This document shows, piece after piece, positions 8,247 through 17,508 of a stretch of DNA of 64,000 bases. The stretch is from Lachnospiraceae bacterium (GTDB lineage: Bacteria; Bacillota; Clostridia; Lachnospirales; Lachnospiraceae). Every line of letters begins with the position of its first letter. Position 1 is the stretch's first letter. Position numbers and translations under genes: made by a program. The stretch lies in assembly GCA_022791635.1 (NCBI GenBank), contig JAAVZL010000008.1, forward strand, positions 1 to 64,000. Direction: 5' to 3'. The notes under the pieces are model-generated. The model saw only the letters and a list, made by a program, of their open reading frames with translations, was not told the DNA's origin and did not search any database.

Positions 8247-9541
8247 ATCTTTTCCTCCACCAGTTTCTTACTCTCGCGTATAACCCGATCCATGTTCCAA
8301 TATTCAAAGTTGCCAAAACGACCATTCAGAAGAATCCCTTGGGAAGCATAATAAGAACGTATAGCCTTCATATTTTTTCTGTGATTGATGTCATAAATCA
8401 CATAGGCGTAAGGATGACGGGTGACATTAATAAATTCCACATCCGTTTCATCCTCCACAAAGGCAATCCGTTTCATTCCCTGGGCAATCTTTCTTTTCAA
8501 CTCCTCTTCTGTCAGACTATCAATATAATCCTTTTCCCGATAAGTCACCTCTACCATATAGGTAGCGCCGCTTTCTGCCTGATAATTCTGTCCCAAAAAA
8601 TCCATTTTAGAAATTCGATGGAAAATAATATCCTTCTCCGGGTTCATAAACGCAAAATGATCCCCGCACAAATCCTCCTTTGTTCTAACAAAAGCAATCA
8701 GAATCGAATTATATCTCAGATCGCTGACGTGTTGCTCAATCTCCTCCGGTACATCCATGACCCTGGTCAGCTCCTGAACCGGAATCGTAGATATCACCCG
8801 ATCTGCCCTTATCTGCTCCCCATCTGCTATAATCTGAAAACCTCCCAGCATTTTCCCCACCGATGTAATCTGCCGTCCACAGCTTATTCTACACTTCATA
8901 CCCAATTTTTTTATAAATCCCTGGACCACAGCCTCTATACCACCTGAAGAGGGATAGCTGAAATAAAGCTGATGGACATATCCATCTACCGTCTCTCCTG
9001 CAGCACTTCTCATAATCTCCTCATGGGTCGGCTTGGGAATCCTATCCACCATCTGAGTATCCATAAAGCCAGGATCATATTTCCAAATCTTTTCATTATA
9101 GGGCCTTAAGTAGGTATTGGTTATCCCCTCTCCGAAGGTTTTCAAAAAGAACTGAAGCATATTTTCAGCCTCATAATTTTCATAAGGATTGCTCGCAAAA
9201 TGCGCCACACAATAATCCAAATCCTCCTTTGGAAGCTTGGACAAATCATTTTCAAAAGGATACTGAACATACCTGCCCTTATAGATGATCTGATTGGAAC
9301 GCCTTAGAGTACTTTTTTCTTCCAGCACCTCAAGCATTAGGGACAGCATTTCTTTATCCTTGGAAAATAAAATATGAGGGCCAATATCATAAATGTATTT
9401 ACCTTTTTTGATGCTTCTGCACAAGCCGCCAGGTACATCCTCTTTCTCCAGAATCAGGATTTCTTCCACATCATCTCTGTCCTGCAGAAAAAAAGCCGTA
9501 CTGATCGCGGACAGTCCTCCACCTAAAATTACATATCTCAT
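8243..9541 (-). CDS. FAD-dependent amine-oxidase-fold / UDP-galactopyranose-mutase-like oxidoreductase
   Basis: 432 residues. The FAD-binding dinucleotide fold is at the very start (RYVILGGGLSAISTAFFL), with the second FAD signature VPGGLCRSI and DIGPHILF. YLRPYNEKIWKYDP and YPSSGGIEAVVQGF resemble UDP-galactopyranose mutases and related sugar-locus flavoproteins. It may interconvert ring forms of an activated sugar or oxidise it; the reaction cannot be fixed from sequence. It is cotranscribed with hddA, whose start overlaps its stop. Confidence 0.7.
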   Translation of the reverse strand: MRYVILGGGLSAISTAFFLQDRDDVEEILILEKEDVPGGLCRSIKKGKYIYDIGPHILFSKDKEMLSLMLEVLEEKSTLRRSNQIIYKGRYVQYPFENDLSKLPKEDLDYCVAHFASNPYENYEAENMLQFFLKTFGEGITNTYLRPYNEKIWKYDPGFMDTQMVDRIPKPTHEEIMRSAAGETVDGYVHQLYFSYPSSGGIEAVVQGFIKKLGMKCRISCGRQITSVGKMLGGFQIIADGEQIRADRVISTIPVQELTRVMDVPEEIEQHVSDLRYNSILIAFVRTKEDLCGDHFAFMNPEKDIIFHRISKMDFLGQNYQAESGATYMVEVTYREKDYIDSLTEEELKRKIAQGMKRIAFVEDETDVEFINVTRHPYAYVIYDINHRKNMKAIRSYYASQGILLNGRFGNFEYWNMDRVIRESKKLVEEKI

Positions 9542-9554
9542 ATTTCTGTCCTCT

Positions 9555-10886
9555 CTAGATCATATTTGGAAACAGCCTTTCCACTCTACATTTTCGTATT
9601 CTCTGTGCCGGAACATGGTTCTTCCGTAACAGCATTTCTATCTCATCACTGTAATTCTTATTCGCAATCAAATATACCACATCCGCAAATCTCTGTTCAC
9701 ATTGCTGCCAGGATAAAATCGTAAGCCCGTTTTGCTTTCGCCCCCATTTTGCTGAATCTCCGTCTGCATAGGCTGCAACATCGATGCCATTTGCAGCAAG
9801 CAGGAAATGGAGGTTGCATCCATAGCTTCCGGCCCCGTAAATTACTATGCGCCCGCTCCCAAAGATACCATCCTTTAACTCTTGCAGCTGCCTCTGACTA
9901 TCCGCAAAAAACCGTGCTTTGGCATCATAAAATGCCTCCTCACTTTTTAAAAGTAAAGACAGATCCTCCCACTCAGTATCCGAGTACAACGTCCGATCCA
10001 ACAGCCCCCGCCCGTCGGCTTCCAGCAAAAAACGTCTCATTTCCGCAAGCAAAGGGCGCCGCCATTCCTCAGAAAGCCTGCAATAAAGGATGCAGTTGTC
10101 ATAAAAATACCCTCGATAATATGCAGGCTCTACCCGTTTCCAAAGCTCCTGCTCTGCTTCCAGCTTCTCTCTCATATACGCGTATTCTTTGCATATATTA
10201 AACACATTTCTCGGATTCTTAATAGAGGCATTGGGATTGTCGCAGCGATAACGATAAAAGGACTCCTTAAGGAGATACACACTTTTCGCATAAGCAAAGG
10301 TCAAAAACCAGAAGCCATGATCCTGATAAGCCGCTCCCGGCGATTCATTATGTCTGATCTGATAGCGATCCAAAAATGATTTCCTGTAAAGCCCCAGCCA
10401 CTCATACATCAACCATCCAAAGCAATGATTATCTTTCCGGGGATCCAGGATTCTTCCATAGTCCTCCAAATTACTTGACGTAGATTTGAAGAAATCAAAT
10501 CTGTCAACCCCTTCCCCCAAAAACGCATTGTAATCACACTTTACAAAATCAACACCTGTATCCTCTGCTACCTGATACAGCTTTTCCATCATATCCGGCT
10601 CAATATAATCATCTGGCTCAACCATTGCGATATATGGAGCAGAAGCCCTGTCAATTCCCAGATTTTTAGCATATCCGGTGCTTTTCTTTGTATCTTCAAG
10701 CAAAGACACCCGAGAGTCTCTTTTGGCATACTCCTTTACAATTTCTCTGGTTCCATCCGTAGAATCTGCATCTATCACAAAGACTTCTATCTCCTTCAGA
10801 GTCTGATTCAAAACACTGCCCAGAGACTGATGAATATAGTCCTTCATATTTAATGTAGGCAAAATCACTGTCACCTTTGGGTTCAT
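9555..10886 (-). CDS. Family 2 glycosyltransferase with C-terminal Rossmann module
   Basis: 443 residues with a strong AGGAGG site before the ATG. The N-terminal GT2 domain shows VTVILPTLNMKDYIHQSL, FVIDADSTDGT and the acidic motif MVEPDDYIEPDMM. The C-terminal region holds RIVIYGAGSYGCNLHFLL, another copy of the locus-wide YGAG module, with VAAYADGDSAKWG. It is a cytoplasmic glycosyltransferase for glycan repeat-unit assembly; donor and acceptor are unknown. It lies 19 bp downstream of the glycyl-radical activase gene. Confidence 0.85.
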   Translation of the reverse strand: MNPKVTVILPTLNMKDYIHQSLGSVLNQTLKEIEVFVIDADSTDGTREIVKEYAKRDSRVSLLEDTKKSTGYAKNLGIDRASAPYIAMVEPDDYIEPDMMEKLYQVAEDTGVDFVKCDYNAFLGEGVDRFDFFKSTSSNLEDYGRILDPRKDNHCFGWLMYEWLGLYRKSFLDRYQIRHNESPGAAYQDHGFWFLTFAYAKSVYLLKESFYRYRCDNPNASIKNPRNVFNICKEYAYMREKLEAEQELWKRVEPAYYRGYFYDNCILYCRLSEEWRRPLLAEMRRFLLEADGRGLLDRTLYSDTEWEDLSLLLKSEEAFYDAKARFFADSQRQLQELKDGIFGSGRIVIYGAGSYGCNLHFLLAANGIDVAAYADGDSAKWGRKQNGLTILSWQQCEQRFADVVYLIANKNYSDEIEMLLRKNHVPAQRIRKCRVERLFPNMI

Positions 10887-10905
10887 ATCTAACCTCCTGA
10901 TTGAT

Positions 10906-11673
10906 TCAAATTTGTATTACCTCTGCCTTTATTCCATACTCTCCCAATTGTGCACAGTACTCCAGCAGCTGTTGCCTGTCTACTCCCTTTGTCCTCCATA
11001 CAGGGCGTTTTAAAGATTCATATTTCTTTTCTCCAAAACTATGAACTGTAAAAATCTGTACAGGGATTTCGGGATATTGCATCAAAAATTTTAAAAGCAA
11101 TTCTCTGTTTTGCTCTGTAAATGTATATTCCGGACAGCAAGGGATACGAAATACCCCCAGCTTCCCGCTGCAATATACGTGCTGTACATTCCTTTTATAA
11201 AGCTCCAGATCTCCCCCCAGTACTTCCCGGCAAAACGAATCCTTTAAAATCTTAACATCAACAATAAAATAGTCTATATAAGGCAGCACCATCCGCACAT
11301 ACGTCTCCGGCACGAACAACGCTGTTTCTGCCACCGTATGTATCCATAATTCCTTTAGCTCCACCAAAAGCTCCTGTAAAGCGTCGGCCTGCAGCAACGG
11401 TTCCCCACCCGAAAAGGTAACACCCCCTTCCGGCTCCCAAAAATCTCTGTCTTTTAGCAAAATCTCAATTAACTGGGGACTGGTATATTTCTTCCCATAG
11501 ATTCCTGCTTTTCCATCTTTTTCGTATGGTTCCAAAAACCCGCTGATATTTTCCGGATTGGAGCACCAAGGGCAATGCAAGCTGCAGCCCTTTGTAAACA
11601 CAGTCGTTCGAATCCCCGGACCATCATGAAAGCACATCCTCTGAATATTTGTTACCGTTAATTCTTTTCGCAT
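10906..11673 (-). CDS. Glycyl-radical-enzyme activating enzyme (radical SAM, PflA-like)
   Basis: 255 residues. The radical SAM [4Fe-4S] motif is C30-x3-C34-x2-C37 (TKGCSLHCPWCSNPEN), preceded by FHDGPGIRTTVF, the hallmark of the PflA family. GGVTFSGGEPLLQ is the SAM-binding GGE region. It lacks the extra ferredoxin-like cysteine insert found in many dehydratase activases, so it is compact like PflA. The protein would generate the glycyl radical on the product of the adjacent upstream gene, 12 bp away, under strictly anaerobic conditions. Such a pair inside a glycan locus is unusual. Confidence 0.9.
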   Translation of the reverse strand: MRKELTVTNIQRMCFHDGPGIRTTVFTKGCSLHCPWCSNPENISGFLEPYEKDGKAGIYGKKYTSPQLIEILLKDRDFWEPEGGVTFSGGEPLLQADALQELLVELKELWIHTVAETALFVPETYVRMVLPYIDYFIVDVKILKDSFCREVLGGDLELYKRNVQHVYCSGKLGVFRIPCCPEYTFTEQNRELLLKFLMQYPEIPVQIFTVHSFGEKKYESLKRPVWRTKGVDRQQLLEYCAQLGEYGIKAEVIQI

Positions 11674-11685
11674 CGCTATCCTCGT

Positions 11686-13614
11686 CTAGGATGGCATCCC
11701 TTCATTTTTCAAAGCTCTTTTTATCAAAACATCCTGATATTCTCGTGGTAAGTCTTTGAAATACGCACTGAATCCCCATACACGCACAATCAGATTCGGA
11801 AAATCTTCCGGATGCTCTCGTGCTTCCAACAATGTTTTACTGCTGACAACATTCATCTGCATCTCAAAAAATCCTTTTCTGATGCAAATCATCAAAAAAT
11901 CAACGAATTTCTCCCAGTTTTTGTAGATAAAATCCGGGCTTACCATCAGATCTACCACATTCCCGTTAAATCTAGCACTGCCATACTCCAGCTCCGAAAC
12001 AAAATTGATAATCTCCGTAAAGCCATCATTATCCTCATTTGAAATATGCACCGTAAAGGGCTCTCCGGCCTTTCGGCCATTAAAGGAGGCTCCAAAGCTG
12101 CGGGCAGCATCCATATAAGCCGCTCCGCTTAAACCCACTTTCAGTCTCCCCCCCTGATAAGAAGAAAACCCATCAATCTCCTCCGCAACGCATGATGTAA
12201 TCCGGTTAACCAAGGCCACCACGTCCTCATCATCTGTCCCATACCGGGAAGGCCTTTCCTTTAGCTCTTTACGCAGCTCCTCTTTCCCCTCAAAGTTTAA
12301 AATCAGCATTTGTTTCACATCATATAAAGTGCATTTCTTTTTTTCAAATACATATTCTCGAATATTAAAAAGAGCATCTACCGTATCGCCCATGGCTACA
12401 GATGTAACCCCGAAATGGCGGTAACGTGCCCCGCCCCAGGATGCATCCTTCTTCTGCTTATAGCAATCCTCCATAAATACGGACAGCAAGGGATCATACT
12501 GATACCGCAGGGAGCTTAACACCCGTTTCACCGCCCGGAGATTCCTTTTTAAATAAATCAGGTAAACAGATATAAATTCTTCAAAGGATGCTATGTTCTC
12601 AAGCCGCTCTCTTTTCAATAAATTATCTAGCGCCTTCAGATAATTTAATACGGTCATGTTGTTCTGACTGACGCTCTTCCCCCCAATCAAAGGTTCCCAG
12701 CATGCAGAGGTCATATATTCATATGCATCTTCCTCCTCTATTCCAAATTCCAGCAGCTGTGGAATCACTACATCATCATTGGCCAGCAACGGAGCTCCGA
12801 TGCCTGTGGTTATAGACGCAAGCGCAAGTTCCAGTAATTCTCGGGGCGTCTTCCTATTGACTCTCAAAAGACACTTCGGTTCTGACTGCTGTACCTCCTT
12901 CATCGCCTCTATAAATAAATAAGTCAGCTCATTACAGACATACCCTCCTCCCGGCTCCGACTTTCCCAGCACAAAAATCTGCCCAGTGTCTCCCATCAGC
13001 ACATTGCTCTTGTACTTGTAATTCTCATGCAGAATTCGGTACAAATCTTTCAAAATCTCAAGAGCCTTCTCCTTATTGAGATTTCCCTTTTGTATATCGC
13101 TCTCATAATAGGGGAACAAATAGGAATCCCAGGCTCCAAGGCCTGTAAGCCTGTGATCGGTCTGCCAAAACATCTGATTGACAAAAAGCAGCCGCTGGAT
13201 AGCCTCCTCGAAGCTTTGCGCCGGACACTTTCGCATCCGTTTCAACCATATCTTCTGCTTTTCCCTATGGGAGTCGCACGGATCTAGTTTTTCTTCCACT
13301 CGTCTTATAAGTAAAATTAAGCTGTCCAACACAGCGTTGCAGCTCTTGCAAAAACTATTTGTAACCTCCTCTGCCGGATATTTCAATTGTTCCAGCCCTC
13401 TATCCAATATCTTCCAATATGCCGGGGTCAGGTTCTCATAGCGCGCCCCTTTTGTAGTATCCATTGCATAATTGGGATCAAGAAAATAAATAAACCTCCC
13501 CTGCCCTATCTGAATCTCCATATTTTCACAAATCAGTGCAAAGGAGTCATCATAGTTTCTATCAATTCCGTTTTCCTTAAATTTTTCAAACATATCCAAT
13601 TTTGTCGCAGTCAT
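11686..13614 (-). CDS. Glycyl radical enzyme of unknown substrate (eliminase-like)
   Basis: 642 residues, short compared with the roughly 760-850 of pyruvate formate-lyase, CutC or glycerol dehydratase. The C-terminal glycyl-radical loop is seen as RVWGFSA with Gly614. The catalytic cysteine is Cys305 in MTSACWEPLIGGKS. The Cys-x-Glu arrangement (C305, E307) is shared with the dehydratase/lyase branch (CutC, glycerol and propanediol dehydratase), where the glutamate acts as base; pyruvate formate-lyase has Cys-Cys instead. From the neighbourhood I infer elimination on a sugar, polyol or small precursor that becomes a glycan substituent. The activase follows 12 bp downstream. The substrate is unknown. 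Confidence 0.85.
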   Translation of the reverse strand: MTATKLDMFEKFKENGIDRNYDDSFALICENMEIQIGQGRFIYFLDPNYAMDTTKGARYENLTPAYWKILDRGLEQLKYPAEEVTNSFCKSCNAVLDSLILLIRRVEEKLDPCDSHREKQKIWLKRMRKCPAQSFEEAIQRLLFVNQMFWQTDHRLTGLGAWDSYLFPYYESDIQKGNLNKEKALEILKDLYRILHENYKYKSNVLMGDTGQIFVLGKSEPGGGYVCNELTYLFIEAMKEVQQSEPKCLLRVNRKTPRELLELALASITTGIGAPLLANDDVVIPQLLEFGIEEEDAYEYMTSACWEPLIGGKSVSQNNMTVLNYLKALDNLLKRERLENIASFEEFISVYLIYLKRNLRAVKRVLSSLRYQYDPLLSVFMEDCYKQKKDASWGGARYRHFGVTSVAMGDTVDALFNIREYVFEKKKCTLYDVKQMLILNFEGKEELRKELKERPSRYGTDDEDVVALVNRITSCVAEEIDGFSSYQGGRLKVGLSGAAYMDAARSFGASFNGRKAGEPFTVHISNEDNDGFTEIINFVSELEYGSARFNGNVVDLMVSPDFIYKNWEKFVDFLMICIRKGFFEMQMNVVSSKTLLEAREHPEDFPNLIVRVWGFSAYFKDLPREYQDVLIKRALKNEGMPS

Positions 13615-13631
13615 TCTGTTGCACCTCTGGC

Positions 13632-14030
13632 TTAAAATTCAAATACCGCATCTTTAAATGACATGGTTCTAAGCGTAACTCCCTTCTCTGACAAAATCCT
13701 ATTTACCGCCTCATAATTTACTATCGGACTTACCAGCAAGACATCCGCCTCTTCCACCTCGCTAATCTGAGAGAAAAAAATAACAGGGATTCCATCTATG
13801 CTTCCGATTCCTTCCGCATTTCTATCCACAAAAAACTTTACTGTAATATCCGAATCCTTCACTTCCTCATACAGCATCCGCCCCAAGTCTCCTGCATCAT
13901 AGATCCCTATGGTTTTATAACCGTATTCATGAAAATACTCTACAAATGTCTTCCCTGCATTTCTATTTTCCATCCATTTTTTAAGTGTTGTAAAACCATC
14001 TTTGTGGAGATTTTCATTTTCAAGCTTCAT
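13632..14030 (-). CDS. Stand-alone Rossmann-like module protein
   Basis: 132 residues. KTIGIYDAGDLGRMLYEEV, VKFFVDRNAEGIGSIDGIPV and EADVLLVSPIVNYEAV correspond to the small nucleotide-binding-like module that is fused to glycosyltransferases elsewhere in this locus. Here YGAG has become YDAG. It has no obvious catalytic partner domain and may work as a subunit with neighbouring enzymes. It sits between a GT2 gene (22 bp) and the glycyl radical enzyme gene (17 bp), in the same operon. Function unknown. Confidence 0.7.
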   Translation of the reverse strand: MKLENENLHKDGFTTLKKWMENRNAGKTFVEYFHEYGYKTIGIYDAGDLGRMLYEEVKDSDITVKFFVDRNAEGIGSIDGIPVIFFSQISEVEEADVLLVSPIVNYEAVNRILSEKGVTLRTMSFKDAVFEF

Positions 14031-14052
14031 ATTTGAATCCTTTCCATTTCAT

Positions 14053-15288
14053 TTACCTCATGATTTGTCGAAGTAGTTTATTCAAACTCCAGACATTTCC
14101 TTGCCAAACCTCTTTTATCATATTGACAATATTTTCATTGTCTTCCATGGGAGTTACAATGATATCTGTACATGTTATGTTCGCTTCCCTCAGACTGCCT
14201 GTCTCAATACCTGGGAACATCTTTATATGTTGATCTACTCCGTATAAAGTAATTTTTCCCGACTTTTTCAATTCTCTTATGACTATATTTCCATAATTTC
14301 CCAACCCGTAAATTGCAATATCTGAAATTCCATTTCCCTCAAAATAATCTCCCAGCTTGATCCCTTTCACATTCATTTCCACCAGCATGCATACATTGTC
14401 AAAAGAATTCGCCTGCAGTTTTGCAAAAACCCTTTTCTTATCTTTCCCAAACACCAGAGTCTGAATCTCATGCAAAAGTTCCAAAACCTCTTCATTCGCA
14501 CCTTTTACAATGCCTTTGGCATACTCAAAACCAACCCTGCCAACTAATTTCTTTTCAAGTTCATAGAACTGATTTTCCTGGGCAATTTGAATATTATCAC
14601 GTATCCCCTTCAAAGTATCTTCTATGTATGTTTCTTTTCGGGTAAGTGCCTCTTCTGGAAAACGATAGGCATAGAATTCTAACGGCAAGACCAGGTATTC
14701 TTTGATTGCTACCATAGCATTTAGAAAAAATGGCGCATCCTGATATCTTCGATACAAAGGGAATATAATTCCATTCTTCTTTAAGATCTCCAATGAAAAA
14801 ATATAATTCTGATAGTAATATTCCTCCTGATAATCTTGATACCTTAACACTACACCTTCTTTATTTTTCCCACTTTCAAAATAATCCCTATACAAATAAA
14901 AATCCTTCAATAAATTATCCTGATATTCTCTGCGGAACCCCGCACAAGCTCCCAGATGATTCTTCTCGCAGGCCAAAACCATCTTTTCCAAGGCATTTGA
15001 ATCCAGATAAAAATCGTCTGCATCCAAAAAAGCAATGTATTTTCCTCGTGCCTTTTGTATTCCCAAATTACGCGCCGCCCCCGCGCCTTGATTTTTCTGC
15101 TGAAACAACGCAATTCTTGTATCTTGTTCTTGAAACCTTTTGATAATCTGAACCGAATTATCTGTAGAACCATCGTCCACACAAATAAGCTCCAATTCTT
15201 TCAAAGTCTGCTTGAGAGCGCTTCTGATACATTGCTCCAGATATTTTTCACAATTATATATTGGCATTACGATTGAGATCATTATCAT
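14053..15288 (-). CDS. Family 2 glycosyltransferase with C-terminal Rossmann module
   Basis: 411 residues. ISIVMPIYNCEKYLEQCIRSAL, CVDDGSTDNS and AFLDADDFYLD define a GT2 catalytic domain. The C-terminus repeats the locus module (ISDIAIYGLGNYGNIVIREL, then TLYGVDQHIKMFPGI). The start at 15288 has AGGAG about five bases upstream; a second ATG two codons later is less favoured. It probably adds one sugar to the lipid-linked repeat unit. Donor not determinable. Confidence 0.85.
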   Translation of the reverse strand: MIMISIVMPIYNCEKYLEQCIRSALKQTLKELELICVDDGSTDNSVQIIKRFQEQDTRIALFQQKNQGAGAARNLGIQKARGKYIAFLDADDFYLDSNALEKMVLACEKNHLGACAGFRREYQDNLLKDFYLYRDYFESGKNKEGVVLRYQDYQEEYYYQNYIFSLEILKKNGIIFPLYRRYQDAPFFLNAMVAIKEYLVLPLEFYAYRFPEEALTRKETYIEDTLKGIRDNIQIAQENQFYELEKKLVGRVGFEYAKGIVKGANEEVLELLHEIQTLVFGKDKKRVFAKLQANSFDNVCMLVEMNVKGIKLGDYFEGNGISDIAIYGLGNYGNIVIRELKKSGKITLYGVDQHIKMFPGIETGSLREANITCTDIIVTPMEDNENIVNMIKEVWQGNVWSLNKLLRQIMR

Positions 15289-15311
15289 AGCGCTCTCCTA
15301 ATAAGCTTTCT

Positions 15312-16853
15312 TTATTTATATAATAAATTATTTTGTAATTCCCTTTGATATTTACACGGATCATGCATTTTTTTAATTCTTTGCAAGGCCAACCATCCTT
15401 TTTCCTTAATTCCATTCGGATGCTCAAACACCTTCAAAAAGACACGCTCCAACTCTTTCTCTAGTATTTCCGACCACATTGGCGTCCCGCAACATCTTAA
15501 CTCATTTATTGGCAATGAACATATCCACCCACACTCCTCATTATTTATCTCTGGAAATGCTCTAATATTTGTAGTAATTACAGGGCAGCCAGACGCTTGC
15601 ATTTCGAGAACAGAATATCCATACGTATCCGCCACTGACGGCAGCAGGCCAATATTTGCCTGCTTACATTTTTCTAACACATCTATATTAGGAAGAGACT
15701 CATAATAATCAATCCATTCCTTCTTTTGTATTATTTCTTTCCACCTTATCATTTCTTCATAAGAAGTCCTCGTAAAATAGTCATTATAATCCAAGCTACT
15801 AATCAGTGTCAGTTTAAATTCATACTGGTTCTCAAACCGGGAAAGCGTTTTGATTATTTCTCTGCCACCTTTAAAGAAAAAACCTCTTCCTATAAATATA
15901 AAATGAAACTTTTGCTCCTTATATTTTCTAAAAAATTCTTCTTCAGTCACTAATACCTCTTGTGGAGGATGCAAAATTTTTGTCTTTTCCATAAGTGATT
16001 CCACATCTTCCCCTGAAAGATACTGCCTCAAACTGTGTTCTTGTATCTTGTATGCATTCTCGCAAAAAGCATATAATCTCCTACAATTTTCTTTCTTCAT
16101 ACATTCCACTAAAGATAAGTAATATGCTGTCTCCTCTTCTGTCTCTGGCCAAATCCTTGGTATTGTTGTTTCAAAAGAAGCACACCAAGGTCTATCGGTA
16201 TCACAGACAGTATTAAATGTATGTATCAGCTTTACTTCTGGAATATATTCTTTCGGTAAATAGCAAGCCTCCACCAATTGCTTATATCTATCTAAATTAT
16301 TCTCATAATCAGTTCCTATTAAGGTAATTTCTGCTGTTTCTTTTGGAAGAGCTTTATAAACGGCTTCATAAATTTTGTTTATAATCAAACGTTGTTCTGC
16401 GTAGTCAGTGTCAAGATATCCTGGTGACAGATATCCCACTGTATTTTCCAAAACATTTTTCGTTTTATTAACTTCCGCTTTTCTTGCCAAAAATTTTCTA
16501 TCTTGTCTTATTAACTCATAGATCAAAGCCTGAGAAAGCTCTATATAAGAGGAAATTTTTCGTTTTTCCAGCTCTGTTTTCATAGAATTAAGATGCACAT
16601 CTGTCACAGCCAAAATTATAGTAATATCTTTTGATAAATAATTACTTAGAATGTCATCCAAAGTTCGCACGGGAATGCCTTCCAGCTCTCGATCCTTAGC
16701 CTGCATTGTTACTGCTAACGCTGATATTACTCTTCCCTGATTTTTCAAAATCCTACATACCGCTTTTCCTATTGTCCCTGCGCCATAAATAATTAATTGC
16801 CTTTTACAGTCTATCTCTGCAATGAATTCTTCTGTTGTTTTAGCAATTTTCAT
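15312..16853 (-). CDS. GT-B (family 4-like) glycosyltransferase with N-terminal YGAG module
   Basis: 513 residues. The first about 110 residues are the recurrent Rossmann module (RQLIIYGAGTIGKAVCRIL, then ELEGIPVRTLDDIL). The remainder looks like a GT-B enzyme: FHFIFIGRGFFFKGGREIIK in the middle and PSVADTYGYSVLEMQASGCPVITTNIRAFPEI near residues 415-450, the E-x7-E nucleotide-binding region of GT4. So the module can sit at either end of a glycosyltransferase in this locus. Sugar specificity is unknown. Confidence 0.8.
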   Translation of the reverse strand: MKIAKTTEEFIAEIDCKRQLIIYGAGTIGKAVCRILKNQGRVISALAVTMQAKDRELEGIPVRTLDDILSNYLSKDITIILAVTDVHLNSMKTELEKRKISSYIELSQALIYELIRQDRKFLARKAEVNKTKNVLENTVGYLSPGYLDTDYAEQRLIINKIYEAVYKALPKETAEITLIGTDYENNLDRYKQLVEACYLPKEYIPEVKLIHTFNTVCDTDRPWCASFETTIPRIWPETEEETAYYLSLVECMKKENCRRLYAFCENAYKIQEHSLRQYLSGEDVESLMEKTKILHPPQEVLVTEEEFFRKYKEQKFHFIFIGRGFFFKGGREIIKTLSRFENQYEFKLTLISSLDYNDYFTRTSYEEMIRWKEIIQKKEWIDYYESLPNIDVLEKCKQANIGLLPSVADTYGYSVLEMQASGCPVITTNIRAFPEINNEECGWICSLPINELRCCGTPMWSEILEKELERVFLKVFEHPNGIKEKGWLALQRIKKMHDPCKYQRELQNNLLYK

Positions 16854-16958
16854 TTAATGTTTTCCTTCATCTCGCTCATAAGCTTCCCTTTTAATCATGT
16901 AAAAACATCTGTTATGAAAGCCGTCTCAGCCTCTTTTTCAGCTCCCAGATATCTTTAG

Positions 16959-17435
16959 CTATATTTCAAACAAAATATCTTCCAAAGAAACAATAGGGCA
17001 TTCCAATCTTTCCATTAATTTTTTTTCTATTTCATCAAAAAATGTGATTGCTGTAACCACAACTACATCTACAGCTTCTACTCTTTCTTCTAAAGTTACT
17101 ATATCTACATCTAAATATATTTTATCTGCATTCTCATCAATTCCATAAGCCACTACCACATTTGTATCTTTTAATTCATCCAAAAGAGTTTCTCCAGCAT
17201 AACTCATTCCATAGATTGCTATTTTTTTATATCCATTTTTTTCAAAATACTCTGTAAGATGTTTCCCTTCTTGTTTTACCTTTACCCATTGATTCATCAT
17301 TAAAAATAACGCAAGATGCTTATCAGAAAGACGCTTACTTTTAGTAAGAGAATTTCCCATAATTTTTCCTACTGCACCCGCTCCAGCGACAATTCCTGTT
17401 AATAGTGAAACTACTACCAAAATCACTTTTTTCAT
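16959..17435 (-). CDS. Membrane-anchored small Rossmann-like module protein
   Basis: 158 residues with an excellent AAGGAGG site. Residues about 4-27 (VILVVVSLLTGIVAGAGAVGKIMG) form a hydrophobic anchor. The rest carries KKIAIYGMSYAGETLLDEL, a further copy of the YGAG-type module with the glycine motif degraded to YGMSYAG, then YGIDENADKIYLDVDIV and VDVVVVTAITFFDEIEKKL. It may tether or recruit glycan enzymes to the membrane, but that is inference. A possible weak promoter (TTGAGT, 17 bp, TAATAA) lies just upstream. Confidence 0.65.
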   Translation of the reverse strand: MKKVILVVVSLLTGIVAGAGAVGKIMGNSLTKSKRLSDKHLALFLMMNQWVKVKQEGKHLTEYFEKNGYKKIAIYGMSYAGETLLDELKDTNVVVAYGIDENADKIYLDVDIVTLEERVEAVDVVVVTAITFFDEIEKKLMERLECPIVSLEDILFEI

Positions 17436-17508
17436 CTTATTTCTTCCTCCTTGGTTTTATTATGTACTATTACGTCATAACTCAAAAATAGTATCAATTT
17501 AATATTCT

